A DNA stretch of 22,857 nt from Candidatus Uhrbacteria bacterium. Lineage in GTDB: Bacteria; Patescibacteriota; Patescibacteriia; 2-12-FULL-60-25. The notes below the pieces were generated by a model. The model was not told the DNA's origin. It ran no database searches and was given only the letters and a program-made list of their open reading frames with translations. Of this stretch, positions 1 through 6,748 are shown piece after piece; the stretch's first letter is position 1, and every line of letters begins with the position of its first letter. The stretch lies in assembly GCA_903828685.1 (NCBI GenBank), contig CAIKNB010000071.1, positions 1-22,857 on the forward strand, in the 5' to 3' direction. Both the position numbers and the translations under genes were made by a program.

Positions 1-19
1 CCAGCTGAGCTAACGGCCC
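1..19 (-). tRNA. tRNA, 5' end only (Ala or Ile type), runs off the window
   Basis: Read on the minus strand, positions 19 to 1 give a typical tRNA 5' end: acceptor strand GGGCCGT, then TA, then the D-arm start GCTCAGCTGG. The remainder, including the anticodon, lies outside the window. The sequence fits tRNA-Ala or tRNA-Ile best, but the identity cannot be decided. Confidence 0.7.
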
Positions 20-41
20 ATAAGCGTTGTGACTATTTATT

Positions 42-100
42 TTTGAACCGTTGACCTTCTTGATGCAATCGGGACGCTCTCCCAGCTGAGCTCCCGCCAG
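42..100 (-). pseudogene. decayed tRNA-Ala-like sequence
   Basis: On the minus strand this stretch has a good D-arm (AGCTCAGCTGGGAGAGC), an anticodon-arm-like segment with loop ATTGCAT (anticodon TGC, Ala, with the A32-T38 pair seen in some Ala tRNAs), a variable region AGGTC and a T-loop-like GGTTCAAA. The anticodon stem (TCCCG against CAAGA) pairs at only three of five positions. The T-stem has no 3' partner and no acceptor stem can be formed. It lies upstream of the tRNA at 1-19 and repeats its D-arm. A perfect CCCGCC-AGA-GGCGGG hairpin (93-107) abuts its 5' side. It is probably a degenerate or partial tRNA copy. Confidence 0.45.
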
Positions 101-177
101 AGGCGGGTCAGCCTTTGGTTGAAACAGCCCTGAGTTTGTGGCAGCAGTTTGCCATATCCTTTGCGGGCCGTCAACGA

Positions 178-206
178 TTGACAAAACCTCGATTTTGAGG
201 TATAAA
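178..206 (+). promoter_or_regulatory. strong sigma70-type promoter with an inverted repeat in the spacer
   Basis: TTGACA (178-183), a 17-bp spacer, then TATAAA (201-206). The spacer holds the inverted repeat ACCTC-gatttt-GAGGT (186-201), a possible operator. It points toward the gene at 254. Confidence 0.65.
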
Positions 207-217
207 TAGATGTTCCA

Positions 218-245
218 TAGACAAATAATTTTAGCCAACTATACT
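218..245 (+). promoter_or_regulatory. second promoter giving a leaderless transcript
   Basis: TAGACA (218-223), a 16-bp spacer, then TATACT (240-245). Only 8 bases separate the -10 box from the ATG at 254, so transcription would begin about at the start codon. There is no Shine-Dalgarno sequence. Confidence 0.55.
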
Positions 246-253
246 GTAAACAT

Positions 254-625
254 ATGAATTTCGAAAACATGCCAACCGGCCAACCGGCCAAAAAGCCACA
301 GCCTCCCCAAACGCTAGAAATGTCGCCTAACGATCCGCAGCGTCTGGTGCGTGATTTTATGTTACGCGCCGCAATAAAGGATGAGATGACGCAGAATTCG
401 TTGGACATTCTGATTGAGATAATTCGAGATAATTATTTGAAATTCGCCAGGAATAAACCGTCGGAGATCCCGGAAGTCGGAGCCATCTCCAACAATATCA
501 GGCTGCAAGCCGTCAAACTGGCCACCCGGCCCGGAGCCGATTACGAAAGCGTGTATAATCAGCTCACCGATCTGGTAAGCGAATATATCGAGAAGAAATA
601 TCCTTTGCGCGGGAAACTGAACTAG
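254..625 (+). CDS. hypothetical protein, 123 aa
   Basis: I do not recognise this protein. It has no signal peptide or membrane segment. Residues 1-30 are rich in Pro, Gln and Asn and probably disordered. Residues 30-123 alternate charged and hydrophobic residues as in a small helical bundle and end in a basic tail. ATG 254 is chosen because the -10 box TATACT at 240-245 sits 8 bases upstream, the leaderless arrangement seen for several genes in this window, and no Shine-Dalgarno is visible. The gene stands alone, with a stronger promoter further upstream (178-206) and an intrinsic terminator just after the stop. It is probably a cytoplasmic protein of unknown role. Confidence 0.7.
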   Translation: MNFENMPTGQPAKKPQPPQTLEMSPNDPQRLVRDFMLRAAIKDEMTQNSLDILIEIIRDNYLKFARNKPSEIPEVGAISNNIRLQAVKLATRPGADYESVYNQLTDLVSEYIEKKYPLRGKLN

Positions 626-643
626 AAATCAAGATAATAGATA

Positions 644-672
644 AGCCCTCCGTATTGCGCGGAGGGCTTTTT
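644..672 (+). terminator. intrinsic terminator
   Basis: A 9-bp perfect stem, AGCCCTCCG (644-652) with CGGAGGGCT (660-668), with a 7-base loop and the T-run TTTTT (668-672). It ends the transcript of the gene at 254. The convergent gene stops inside its T-run. Confidence 0.85.
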
Positions 673-1081
673 AGCTGTGCAGACGCATGATTCCCGGAGA
701 ATCCAGGATCAGGTCCTTGGGGTGAACCTGGAGCTGCCAGGCGAGTGCCAGCACGCCTAAGGCGTTGCGGAGCAGGAAGTAGTTGATTACTTTTCCTGCA
801 TACTCAGGTGCCTTGAGCGGCTGTTCGAAATCGGCTATGCGGGTCTGCTTTTTGAAGCGGAGGATGGAGGCCAGGAGCGCGTCGTCGAGGACTAACGAGC
901 CCTTGTACTTCAACTCCTCAAGCATGATCCGCAAGGCCGTGATGTCCTCTTCGGTCAACGTGCTCAAGCCCAGTTCTGGGCGAGCGGCTGATCGGCGGAC
1001 TTCTGAAAGTATGGATGAATGGAGCGGATGGTCCGAAGGAACATACCGCATGGCCAGAACTATCAGTTTTTCATTTACCAT
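671..1081 (-). CDS. hypothetical protein, 136 aa
   Basis: I do not recognise this family. From ATG 1081 the product starts MVNEKLIVLAM. It is probably soluble and largely helical, with one Leu/Ala-rich stretch (FLLRNALGVLALAWQLQ) near residue 110 that could be a buried helix. The frame stays open upstream to a GTG at 1102. However, the best promoter (-35 TTGACA at 1121-1116, -10 TTTACT at 1098-1093) would start transcription near 1086, downstream of that GTG, so ATG 1081 with a leader of a few bases is preferred. It is transcribed divergently from ychF and converges with the gene at 254, whose terminator overlaps its stop codon. Confidence 0.65.
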   Translation of the reverse strand: MVNEKLIVLAMRYVPSDHPLHSSILSEVRRSAARPELGLSTLTEEDITALRIMLEELKYKGSLVLDDALLASILRFKKQTRIADFEQPLKAPEYAGKVINYFLLRNALGVLALAWQLQVHPKDLILDSPGIMRLHS

Positions 1082-1092
1082 GGCGATTGATA

Positions 1093-1121
1093 AGTAAACC
1101 ACTATTTTCGGTTTTTGTCAA
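1093..1121 (-). promoter_or_regulatory. promoter of the gene ending at 671
   Basis: On the minus strand: TTGACA (1121-1116), a 17-bp spacer, TTTACT (1098-1093). The predicted start near 1086 is only about 5 bases before ATG 1081. This decides against the upstream GTG start at 1102. Confidence 0.55.
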
Positions 1122-1154
1122 TCCCGGCGCAAAGGCATCCGAGTGCGCAAAGCG

Positions 1155-1183
1155 TTGACGCAAAGTCATGCAGACGGTAGTCT
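1155..1183 (+). promoter_or_regulatory. probable ychF promoter
   Basis: TTGACG (1155-1160), a 17-bp spacer, then TAGTCT (1178-1183), which keeps the T, A and final T of a -10 box. The distance to ATG 1194 is 10 bases, again a near-leaderless layout. The -10 is weak. Confidence 0.4.
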
Positions 1184-1193
1184 TACCGCACTT

Positions 1194-2288
1194 ATGCCAC
1201 TCCAAATCGGTATCGTAGGGTTGCCTAACGTCGGAAAGTCCACGCTGTTCCAGGCCATCACCAAAAAGGCCGTGGATTGCGCCAATTTTCCGTTCTGTAC
1301 CATCGACCCCAATGTGGGCGTGGTTGAGGTGCCTGACGAACGTCTGGAGCCGCTGGCCAAGATGTCCAAGTCCGGGCGCATCGTGCCCACGGTCATCGAG
1401 TTTGTGGATATCGCCGGTCTGGTCAAAGGCGCAGCCGAAGGCCAAGGCCTGGGCAACAAGTTTTTGGCCCACATCCGCGAGTGCGATGCGATTGCGCAGG
1501 TGTTGCGTTCTTTTGATGATCCGAACGTCATACACGTAGATGGCACCATCAACCCGGAACGCGATGCCGAGACCATCGGCATTGAGCTTGCGCTGGCAGA
1601 TATGGAGACCGTGGACAAACGATTGCAAAGCGTGGCGCGGCAGCTCAAATCCGGAAAAACCAAGGAGCTGGAAGCGCTGCAGGTTACGCTCGAGCGGGCC
1701 AAAGCCGCATTGGAACAAGGTACGCAGCTGCGCGACATGGAGTGGACCGAAGATGAAAGCAAAGAGCTCAAGCAGCTCTCGCTGTTGACCATGAAGCCTA
1801 TGCTCTATGTGGTGAATGTGAGCGAGGAGCAGTTGCAGGACGGTTCGTGGAAGTCCAAGCTAGGAAAATTGTCCGCGTCATCCACGTGCCGCATCATACC
1901 GGTGTGCGCCAAAATGGAGGCGGAGCTGGCCTCGATGACGTGCGACGAAAAGAAAGAATACCTGGCATCATTGAATCAAATCGAATCAGGCCTAGACCGA
2001 GTCATCAAGGAAGCCTATGACGTTTTGGGTCTCATCACGTTCTTGACCACGGGCGAGATGGAGACGCGCGCTTGGACCGTGAAGAAAGGCGCCAAAGCGC
2101 CGCAAGCCGCAGGCGTAATCCATACGGATTTCGAGAAGAATTTTATCCGCGCCGAGATCACCAACTGGCAAGATTTGCTTAAGTGCGGGGGAGAGGTAGC
2201 GTGCCGCGAAAAAGGCCTGACGCGCATCGAAGGCAAAGACTACGTGATGCGCGACGGCGACACGTGCTTTTTCCGCGTGGGGGTTTGA
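1194..2288 (+). CDS. ychF: YchF/OLA1-family ribosome-binding ATPase
   Basis: Obg-related P-loop NTPase that binds ribosomes and prefers ATP over GTP. The 364 residues match the usual length of about 363. G1 is GLPNVGKST (residues 9-17) and G3 is DIAG (72-75). The G4 position reads NVSE (208-211), the N-x-x-E form that replaces NKxD and explains ATP specificity in this family. A coiled-coil-like insert (about 138-200) follows, and a C-terminal TGS domain (about 278-364) ends in DGDTCFFRVGV. The frame is open 17 codons further upstream, but the conserved family start MPLQIGIVGLPNVGKS identifies ATG 1194. There is no Shine-Dalgarno. The stop is TGA, so TGA is read as termination here. Confidence 0.95.
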   Translation: MPLQIGIVGLPNVGKSTLFQAITKKAVDCANFPFCTIDPNVGVVEVPDERLEPLAKMSKSGRIVPTVIEFVDIAGLVKGAAEGQGLGNKFLAHIRECDAIAQVLRSFDDPNVIHVDGTINPERDAETIGIELALADMETVDKRLQSVARQLKSGKTKELEALQVTLERAKAALEQGTQLRDMEWTEDESKELKQLSLLTMKPMLYVVNVSEEQLQDGSWKSKLGKLSASSTCRIIPVCAKMEAELASMTCDEKKEYLASLNQIESGLDRVIKEAYDVLGLITFLTTGEMETRAWTVKKGAKAPQAAGVIHTDFEKNFIRAEITNWQDLLKCGGEVACREKGLTRIEGKDYVMRDGDTCFFRVGV

Positions 2289-2300
2289 ACGCCGACAATT

Positions 2301-2336
2301 GACACGCAGCGGATTTTTTGTTAATCCATGCGTGTC
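2301..2336. promoter_or_regulatory. large inverted repeat overlapping a candidate promoter
   Basis: GACACGCA (2301-2308) pairs perfectly with TGCGTGTC (2329-2336). Inside it GGATT (2311-2315) pairs with AATCC (2323-2327), giving a 13-bp interrupted stem with a 7-base loop. No T-run follows, so it is a poor terminator for ychF. It overlaps a TTGACA (2299-2304) and a weak GTTAAT (2320-2325, spacing 15), so it could be an operator or 5' hairpin for the paralog pair that follows. Confidence 0.5.
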
Positions 2337-2355
2337 CTTTCACACGAGGTGACGC

Positions 2356-2802
2356 ATGTTCGAGTGGCATGAACCGATCAAAGTCCCGCGACACGACGAG
2401 CCCGATGCGTTGCGCAGACTGGAGAGCATTCTGGCCCAGCTATTTGATTCTTTGGGATGCTTGTCGCATCCGGATTTCAATTGCCCGTTGGTGACCATAT
2501 GGTCGCATGACGGGCTAACCGGGAGATGCCTGCGCGTAGGGCTGTTCCTCAAAGGTGCAGTACGACATCGGTATCGGCAATACTGTATCTCGTTTAGCCC
2601 TGACGGTAGCGTGGAGATCGTGACCGAACACGATGATAAGAACGATGTTTCATCCGCTGGGCGGAAGCAAAACCAGAAAGTCCAAGGCTGGCCGCAGGGA
2701 GTGCGCCACATGCTGCAATATATGGCGCAAGTATTACGCGCTTCAGCCAGCTGGGAAATCAGTCTGGCCGAGAACCTCGAAGTGCTGGCGCCACGCCAAT
2801 GA
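2356..2802 (+). CDS. hypothetical protein, 148 aa, paralog of the next gene
   Basis: Unknown soluble protein. No signal peptide or membrane segment is visible. An N-terminal block (about residues 10-30, VPRHDEPDALRRLESILAQLF) and a C-terminal block (about 112-148, beginning WPQGVRHMLQYMAQVL) recur in the next gene as IPQHDEPEAVEKLISALKRIF and WPYGVAHMFKHVNNIL. The middle is diverged and has strand-like alternation (YCISFSPDGSVEIVTEH), as in a small alpha/beta domain. The Shine-Dalgarno GAGGTG (2346-2351) is 4 bases before the ATG. It is the first gene of a two-gene unit. Function cannot be assigned. Confidence 0.7.
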   Translation: MFEWHEPIKVPRHDEPDALRRLESILAQLFDSLGCLSHPDFNCPLVTIWSHDGLTGRCLRVGLFLKGAVRHRYRQYCISFSPDGSVEIVTEHDDKNDVSSAGRKQNQKVQGWPQGVRHMLQYMAQVLRASASWEISLAENLEVLAPRQ

Positions 2803-2831
2803 TGCGCTCGGATATCGCAAAGGAGTCAGAC

Positions 2832-3314
2832 ATGACAACGGATTCTACCGATACCAACTTCGTGATTCCGCAGCATGATGAACCAGAAGCGGTCGAGAAG
2901 CTGATCAGCGCCTTGAAGCGGATATTCGCCGGCATGCGTACGGGCGAGTGTCGCAGGAGCTTTTTTACCGGAGCGTCCCTGGTGCATCCGCCTTTGGGCA
3001 TCGAGCTCATGTCCTTCCTGAACGATAGCCAGCGGCTCTTTGGCGCGCCATTGCTCGTCGAGGTATTGCAGGATTTGAAGCGCAGCGACGCTCCCTGCAT
3101 GCAGGCTTACCTTTTCTGCAGCAACGGTGAGGTGAAGGTCAAAGAGCGCCAGCCCAGCGGCGAAGTTAAGCTCATGGCCACGCTTACCAGTTGGCCGTAC
3201 GGCGTAGCGCACATGTTCAAACATGTGAACAACATCCTGCTCCAATCCATCGCGTGGGAGCAGCAAACCGCTGGCAAACTGCAGGATCTGCTCAAGATCC
3301 TGCCGCAAGACTGA
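2832..3314 (+). CDS. hypothetical protein, 160 aa, paralog of the preceding gene
   Basis: Second copy of the tandem pair. The shared blocks are HDEPEAVEKL near the N-terminus and WPYGVAHMF near residue 127, followed by a conserved helical tail ending in LQDLLKILPQD. The middle differs, with two Cys in RTGECRRSFF and MQAYLFCSN. ATG 2832 is chosen because AAAGGAG (2819-2825) lies 6 bases upstream. An in-frame ATG at 2799 overlaps the preceding stop codon but has no ribosome-binding site. It is probably cotranscribed with the upstream paralog and followed by a terminator. No function is recognised. Confidence 0.72.
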   Translation: MTTDSTDTNFVIPQHDEPEAVEKLISALKRIFAGMRTGECRRSFFTGASLVHPPLGIELMSFLNDSQRLFGAPLLVEVLQDLKRSDAPCMQAYLFCSNGEVKVKERQPSGEVKLMATLTSWPYGVAHMFKHVNNILLQSIAWEQQTAGKLQDLLKILPQD

Positions 3315-3319
3315 CTCAA

Positions 3320-3352
3320 CGGGCATCCTTAATCGGGTGCCCGTATTTGTTT
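3320..3352 (+). terminator. intrinsic terminator
   Basis: CGGGCATCC (3320-3328) pairs with GGGTGCCCG (3335-3343) over 9 bp with one G-T wobble. The loop is 6 bases and the tail is the interrupted T-run TATTTGTTT. Confidence 0.75.
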
Positions 3353-3373
3353 ATCCGAAAGCCGGTTAGCCGG

Positions 3374-3382
3374 TGTTATAAT
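3374..3382 (+). promoter_or_regulatory. extended -10 promoter of galU (leaderless)
   Basis: TGT-TATAAT (3374-3382) is a consensus extended -10. No good -35 is seen. Eight bases separate it from the galU ATG, so the mRNA should start at or within a base or two of the start codon. No Shine-Dalgarno is present. Confidence 0.7.
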
Positions 3383-3390
3383 GCGGGCAT

Positions 3391-4263
3391 ATGCAAAAAG
3401 TGCGCAAAGCGGTCATCCCGGTAGCTGGCTTCGGAACGCGGTTCTTGCCGGCCACCAAAGCCATGCCCAAGGAAATGCTGCCCATAATCGACAAGCCAGT
3501 CATCCAATACGTAGTGGAAGAAGCCGTGGCCTCGGGCATCACGGACATCATCCTTGTGACCAACATCTCCAAGCGTGCGGTCGAAGATCATTTTGACGAC
3601 AATAAGACGCTGGAGGATTGGCTCAAAGCCACGGGCAAAAAATCCCAGCTTGAGGAGATTCGTGCCATCGGACGCATGGCCAACTTCATCTATCTGCGTC
3701 AGAAAGGACCATACGGCAATGCCACGCCCGTGCTTAACGCCAAGAGCCTGATCGGCGACGAGCCGTTCGCCGTGCTGTTCGGCGATGAGATAATCATGGG
3801 CAAGACGCCGCGGCTCAAGCAGATGATCCAAACTTTCGAAAAATATCGCGACCCGGTGCTGTGCGCCATCGAGGTGGATAAAGAGGCTACGCGGCGTTAT
3901 GGCATCATCGACCCGGCAGCCGAAGTCGAAACCAGCGTGTTCCAATTAAAGGGCATGGTGGAAAAACCCGGACCAGACAAGGCGCCGTCGCGCCTGGCAT
4001 CCATCGGCGCTTACGTGCTCACACCCGACATTTTCGACGCCATCGAAAAGACCAAGAAAGGCCACGGCGGGGAACTGGTGTTGCTTGATGCCATCTTCAA
4101 CCTCATGAAGCACCGGCCCGTATATGCCAAGCGCATAAGCGGGGAGTATTACGATACGGGTTCCAAGATCGGTTGGCTTCGCGCCAATCTGGAAATCGCC
4201 TTACAACGCCCGGATATGGCCAAGGAAACCAGGGCACTCGTTAAAAAGCTGTCTAAGAGGTAA
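3391..4263 (+). CDS. galU: UTP-glucose-1-phosphate uridylyltransferase
   Basis: Makes UDP-glucose from UTP and glucose-1-phosphate, supplying sugar nucleotides for cell-surface glycans. The 290-residue length is normal. The N-terminal nucleotide-binding signature reads AGFGTRFLPATKAMPKEMLP (residues 12-31). Later family marks are GDEPFAVLFGDEI, RYGIID, MVEKP, SIGAYVLTPDIF and YYDTGSKIGWLRANLEIAL near the C-terminus. One departure is GPYGNATPVLNAK, where the E. coli-type enzyme has a GLGHAV-type loop, so a related sugar-1-phosphate nucleotidyltransferase specificity is possible. It has its own leaderless promoter and runs into the solute-binding gene with a 12-base gap. Confidence 0.93.
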   Translation: MQKVRKAVIPVAGFGTRFLPATKAMPKEMLPIIDKPVIQYVVEEAVASGITDIILVTNISKRAVEDHFDDNKTLEDWLKATGKKSQLEEIRAIGRMANFIYLRQKGPYGNATPVLNAKSLIGDEPFAVLFGDEIIMGKTPRLKQMIQTFEKYRDPVLCAIEVDKEATRRYGIIDPAAEVETSVFQLKGMVEKPGPDKAPSRLASIGAYVLTPDIFDAIEKTKKGHGGELVLLDAIFNLMKHRPVYAKRISGEYYDTGSKIGWLRANLEIALQRPDMAKETRALVKKLSKR

Positions 4264-4266
4264 AAT
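4261..4266 (+). promoter_or_regulatory. possible -10 box overlapping the galU stop
   Basis: TAAAAT overlaps the galU stop codon and lies 9 bases before the next ATG (4276), matching the leaderless spacing seen elsewhere in the window. No -35 is convincing. Read-through from galU is equally likely. Confidence 0.3.
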
Positions 4267-4275
4267 ACCGTCTGT

Positions 4276-5718
4276 ATGAGGCCATTCAAGAAATTGCTTG
4301 ATTCCGCGGCAAAGCTCCTGTGTGTCGCGTTGCTTTTGTCCACGGTGGGCGCTGGCTGCACCCAGGGTCCGGATGCTGCCACGGCAGCTGCATCCAAAAA
4401 AGTGGAGATCAACGTCTGGGGCGTAATCGACGACGAGGCAGCATACGACGCGATCTTTAAGGACTATCGCGCGTTGCATCCCAATGTAACCATCAATTTC
4501 AGGCGTTTCACTTTGGAGGAATATGAGGATCAGCTTCTGAACGCCATGGCCGAGGATCGCGGACCGGATATTTTCATGATTCACAACACCTGGGTAGGCA
4601 AATACATGCCTAAGATCCTGCCCATGCCGCTCCAAACTAAGACAGCGCTCGAGAGTATCCAAGGCACGCTTAAAAAAGAATTGGTTTGGACGCTAGTGAC
4701 GCAGCCTACGGTTTCCATTCGGCAGTTCAAATTGGATTATCCGGATGCGGTGCTGGGCGACATGCTGCGCACGGTCAATGTTTCGACCAATCCGGACAAA
4801 AAAGACATGCAGACCCGCGTGGTGGGCATACCGCTTTCAGTGGATACGCTGGCCATGTATGCGAACAAGGATTTGTTGAATGCGGCCGGCATCTCGACCG
4901 TACCCCAGAATTGGGACGATTTTCAAACCGCAGTCAAAAAATTGGTGAAGCTGGATGATCAGGGCAATATCCTGCAGGCCGGAGCCGGACTGGGGCTGGG
5001 CAGCAACGTGGAACGCGCTTCGGACATCATCATCGATCTCATGATGCAGAACGGCGCCGAAATGAGCACGGCTGATGGCACGCCGACTTTCACGCAAATC
5101 CCGGCTAAGCTGCAAGGCCAGCGCGATGTGCCGCCTGCAGAACAGGCTTTGCAGTTCTACACGGACTTCGCCAATCCCAGCAAAGATGTCTACACCTGGA
5201 ACGCCAAGATGCCGAACTCACTGAATGCTTTCATTCAGGGCAAGTCCGCATTCTTCTTCGGCTACGGCTATGATTTGCCGGCCATACGTACGGGCGCGCC
5301 GCAGCTCAATTTAGGCATCTCGCAAATGCCGCAGATTACGGGTAATCCCGTGGTCAACTACGCTAACTACTGGGCTTACACTGTTTCTAAAAAGACTAAA
5401 AATCCGGATATATCCTGGGATTTGCTCAACTTCATGCGCAAGCCAGAGGAAAATAAAAAGTTCCTGGATGTCGCGCAGCGTCCGGCAGCTCTGCGTTCGC
5501 AGCTCAACACGCAACTGGATAATGAGGATATCGGCGTCTTCGCCTCGCAAGTGCTGACCGCGCAGTCGTGGTATCGCGGAAACGATCCTGCGGCCATGAA
5601 TTCCGCTTTTGTCCAGCTCATCGAAGATGCGCAAACCACTGATCCGGAAAAATACATGACCATTATTAATGTTGCCGCGGAAAAAGTCGCGCAGACCATT
5701 CCGTCCGGAGGAATTTAA
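4276..5718 (+). CDS. ABC-type sugar solute-binding lipoprotein (SBP family 1/8)
   Basis: Extracytoplasmic lipoprotein of the carbohydrate-binding SBP type, 480 aa. Residues 1-27 form a lipoprotein signal with Cys28 in STVGAGC. The family pattern follows: KVEINVWGVIDDEAAYDAIF, then DRGPDIFMIHNTWVGKY, then VVGIPLSVDTLAMYANKDLL (lobe crossover), then AFIQGKSAFFFGYGYDLPAI and WAYTVSKKTKNPDISWDLLNFM. An insert of roughly 60 residues (about 125-180) precedes the crossover. No permease or ATPase gene lies in the window, so it is an orphan binding protein here. Its last codons supply the GGAGG that may serve the first pilin-like gene 6 bases downstream. This suggests cotranscription with the pilin array. 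The ligand is unknown. Confidence 0.88.
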   Translation: MRPFKKLLDSAAKLLCVALLLSTVGAGCTQGPDAATAAASKKVEINVWGVIDDEAAYDAIFKDYRALHPNVTINFRRFTLEEYEDQLLNAMAEDRGPDIFMIHNTWVGKYMPKILPMPLQTKTALESIQGTLKKELVWTLVTQPTVSIRQFKLDYPDAVLGDMLRTVNVSTNPDKKDMQTRVVGIPLSVDTLAMYANKDLLNAAGISTVPQNWDDFQTAVKKLVKLDDQGNILQAGAGLGLGSNVERASDIIIDLMMQNGAEMSTADGTPTFTQIPAKLQGQRDVPPAEQALQFYTDFANPSKDVYTWNAKMPNSLNAFIQGKSAFFFGYGYDLPAIRTGAPQLNLGISQMPQITGNPVVNYANYWAYTVSKKTKNPDISWDLLNFMRKPEENKKFLDVAQRPAALRSQLNTQLDNEDIGVFASQVLTAQSWYRGNDPAAMNSAFVQLIEDAQTTDPEKYMTIINVAAEKVAQTIPSGGI

Positions 5719-5724
5719 CCTGAT

Positions 5725-6129
5725 ATGCATATGCCACGCATGAATGCACGCAGAATCACCGGCCTTCTGGCTTCGCTCGGCGCATTTTTTGTTGCCTTGC
5801 CCGTTCGCGCCCAATCCTTGCAGGTGGAGATGGCTAAGACCGGCGTAAATCCGGCCTGTATGAGCGACGGCAACTGCAAGCTGGATGACATCGTTCTCAC
5901 TGGCGTGGCTTTTGCCAATCTGCTGACCGAAATTTCGGCTGCCTTGTTCTTCGCCACTTTTGTGTACGGCGGCGCCATGTATCTCATGTCCTTCGGCAAG
6001 CAGGATCGGGTAAAGAAGGGCACGGATGCTATGAAAGGCGCGGCCATCGGCATGCTTATCGTCATGGGCGCCTGGACCATCGTGCGCTACGTGGCTACGG
6101 CTTTCGCCGTAAAACTGACTACTTCCTAA
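5725..6129 (+). CDS. T4SS-pilin-like small membrane protein 1
   Basis: First of six consecutive genes with the same plan: signal peptide, short external segment, then two hydrophobic helices joined by a short basic loop, as in VirB2/TrbC-type pilins and the CPR family PF18895. The signal ends near VALPVRAQ (about residue 29). The external segment has two Cys (PACMSDGNCKLDD). Helix 1 is about 60-82 (ending VYGGAMYLMS), the loop is KQDRVKKG, and helix 2 is about 98-122. This is the most diverged copy in the turn motif: YLMSFGKQDRVKK instead of WMTAGG...VKKA. ATG 5725 is the outermost start; in-frame ATGs at 5731 and 5740 are alternatives. GGAGG (5707-5711) lies 13 bases upstream inside the end of the preceding gene. 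Confidence 0.75.
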   Translation: MHMPRMNARRITGLLASLGAFFVALPVRAQSLQVEMAKTGVNPACMSDGNCKLDDIVLTGVAFANLLTEISAALFFATFVYGGAMYLMSFGKQDRVKKGTDAMKGAAIGMLIVMGAWTIVRYVATAFAVKLTTS

Positions 6130-6130
6130 T

Positions 6131-6748
6131 ATGCGAATAGCCGTCAATAACATGAAGACGTTTGCCCTGCCCTTGGCGCTGGCTTTATGGTTTTGTCTGC
6201 CCGGGCTCGCGGCAGCGCAGAGCATTTGCTCCTCCACGCCGGCTCCGGCTAACACGACGCTGATACAAGCTTCGTGCGTGGAAACGCAAGACAGCTGTTC
6301 AAGCGTCGCTAAAAGTCAGGGTCCGAACGTTACTTTTTCCGTGGTCTCCGCGGATTGCCCGACGAGCGCCCCGATTTGCTGTGTGCTGACTTCGCAAAAT
6401 GCTGTCAATTCCACTGCATCCACGGCTGGCGGCGCCGGTTCTTCCATGGTGTTGAATGATCCGTTGCACGGCATGACTATTGATGAGATAATCGGCAATT
6501 TCGTTTCCATTTTTTTAGGTTTCACCGGCGCCATTGCTCTCCTGGTGTTCGTGTATGCCGGCATCATGTATATGACCGCAGGCTCAAGCGACAGAGTCAA
6601 AACAGCCATGGACACAATGAAATATGCGGTGCTCGGTTTAGCCGTCATCATGTTTGCTTATATTTTGACCACTTTCTACTTTAAAGTTTTGACTTCCGAC
6701 GTGACTGCGCCTGCCGCTACGAAGAATGTGGCGACGCCTAAATCCTGA
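6131..6748 (+). CDS. T4SS-pilin-like protein 2 with Cys-rich external segment
   Basis: 205 aa, the longest of the six. The signal peptide ends near LPGLAAAQ (about residue 30). A Ser/Thr-rich external segment of about 90 residues follows. It carries six Cys (SIC, ASC, DSC, ADC, PICC), an even number that suggests disulfides outside the membrane. The conserved module is helix 1 (FLGFTGAIALLVFVYAGIMY), the turn MTAGSSDRVKTA and helix 2 (VLGLAVIMFAYILTTFYF). A short Ala/Thr/Pro tail ends the protein. One base separates the previous stop from ATG 6131; ATG 6152 is an alternative start. It is coupled to the next gene through TGATG. It may be a structural pilin variant or an adhesin-like subunit; the role is inferred only. 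Confidence 0.75.
   Translation: MRIAVNNMKTFALPLALALWFCLPGLAAAQSICSSTPAPANTTLIQASCVETQDSCSSVAKSQGPNVTFSVVSADCPTSAPICCVLTSQNAVNSTASTAGGAGSSMVLNDPLHGMTIDEIIGNFVSIFLGFTGAIALLVFVYAGIMYMTAGSSDRVKTAMDTMKYAVLGLAVIMFAYILTTFYFKVLTSDVTAPAATKNVATPKS

Noticed and set aside
37..408. 123-codon minus-strand frame at the left end.
   Set aside because: It covers tRNA-like sequence and the promoter region of the gene at 254 and has no coding character.
1071..1792. Long minus-strand frames across ychF.
   Set aside because: Shadows of the well-supported ychF reading frame.
2799..2831. Earlier start (ATG 2799) for the second paralog, overlapping the first gene's stop.
   Set aside because: ATG 2832 has a consensus AAAGGAG at 6 bases, and homology with the first paralog begins well after it.
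5311..6255. 314-codon open frame on the minus strand.
   Set aside because: It lies antisense to the solute-binding gene and the first pilin-like genes, which have clear family features. The product is compositionally odd, with no promoter or ribosome-binding site.
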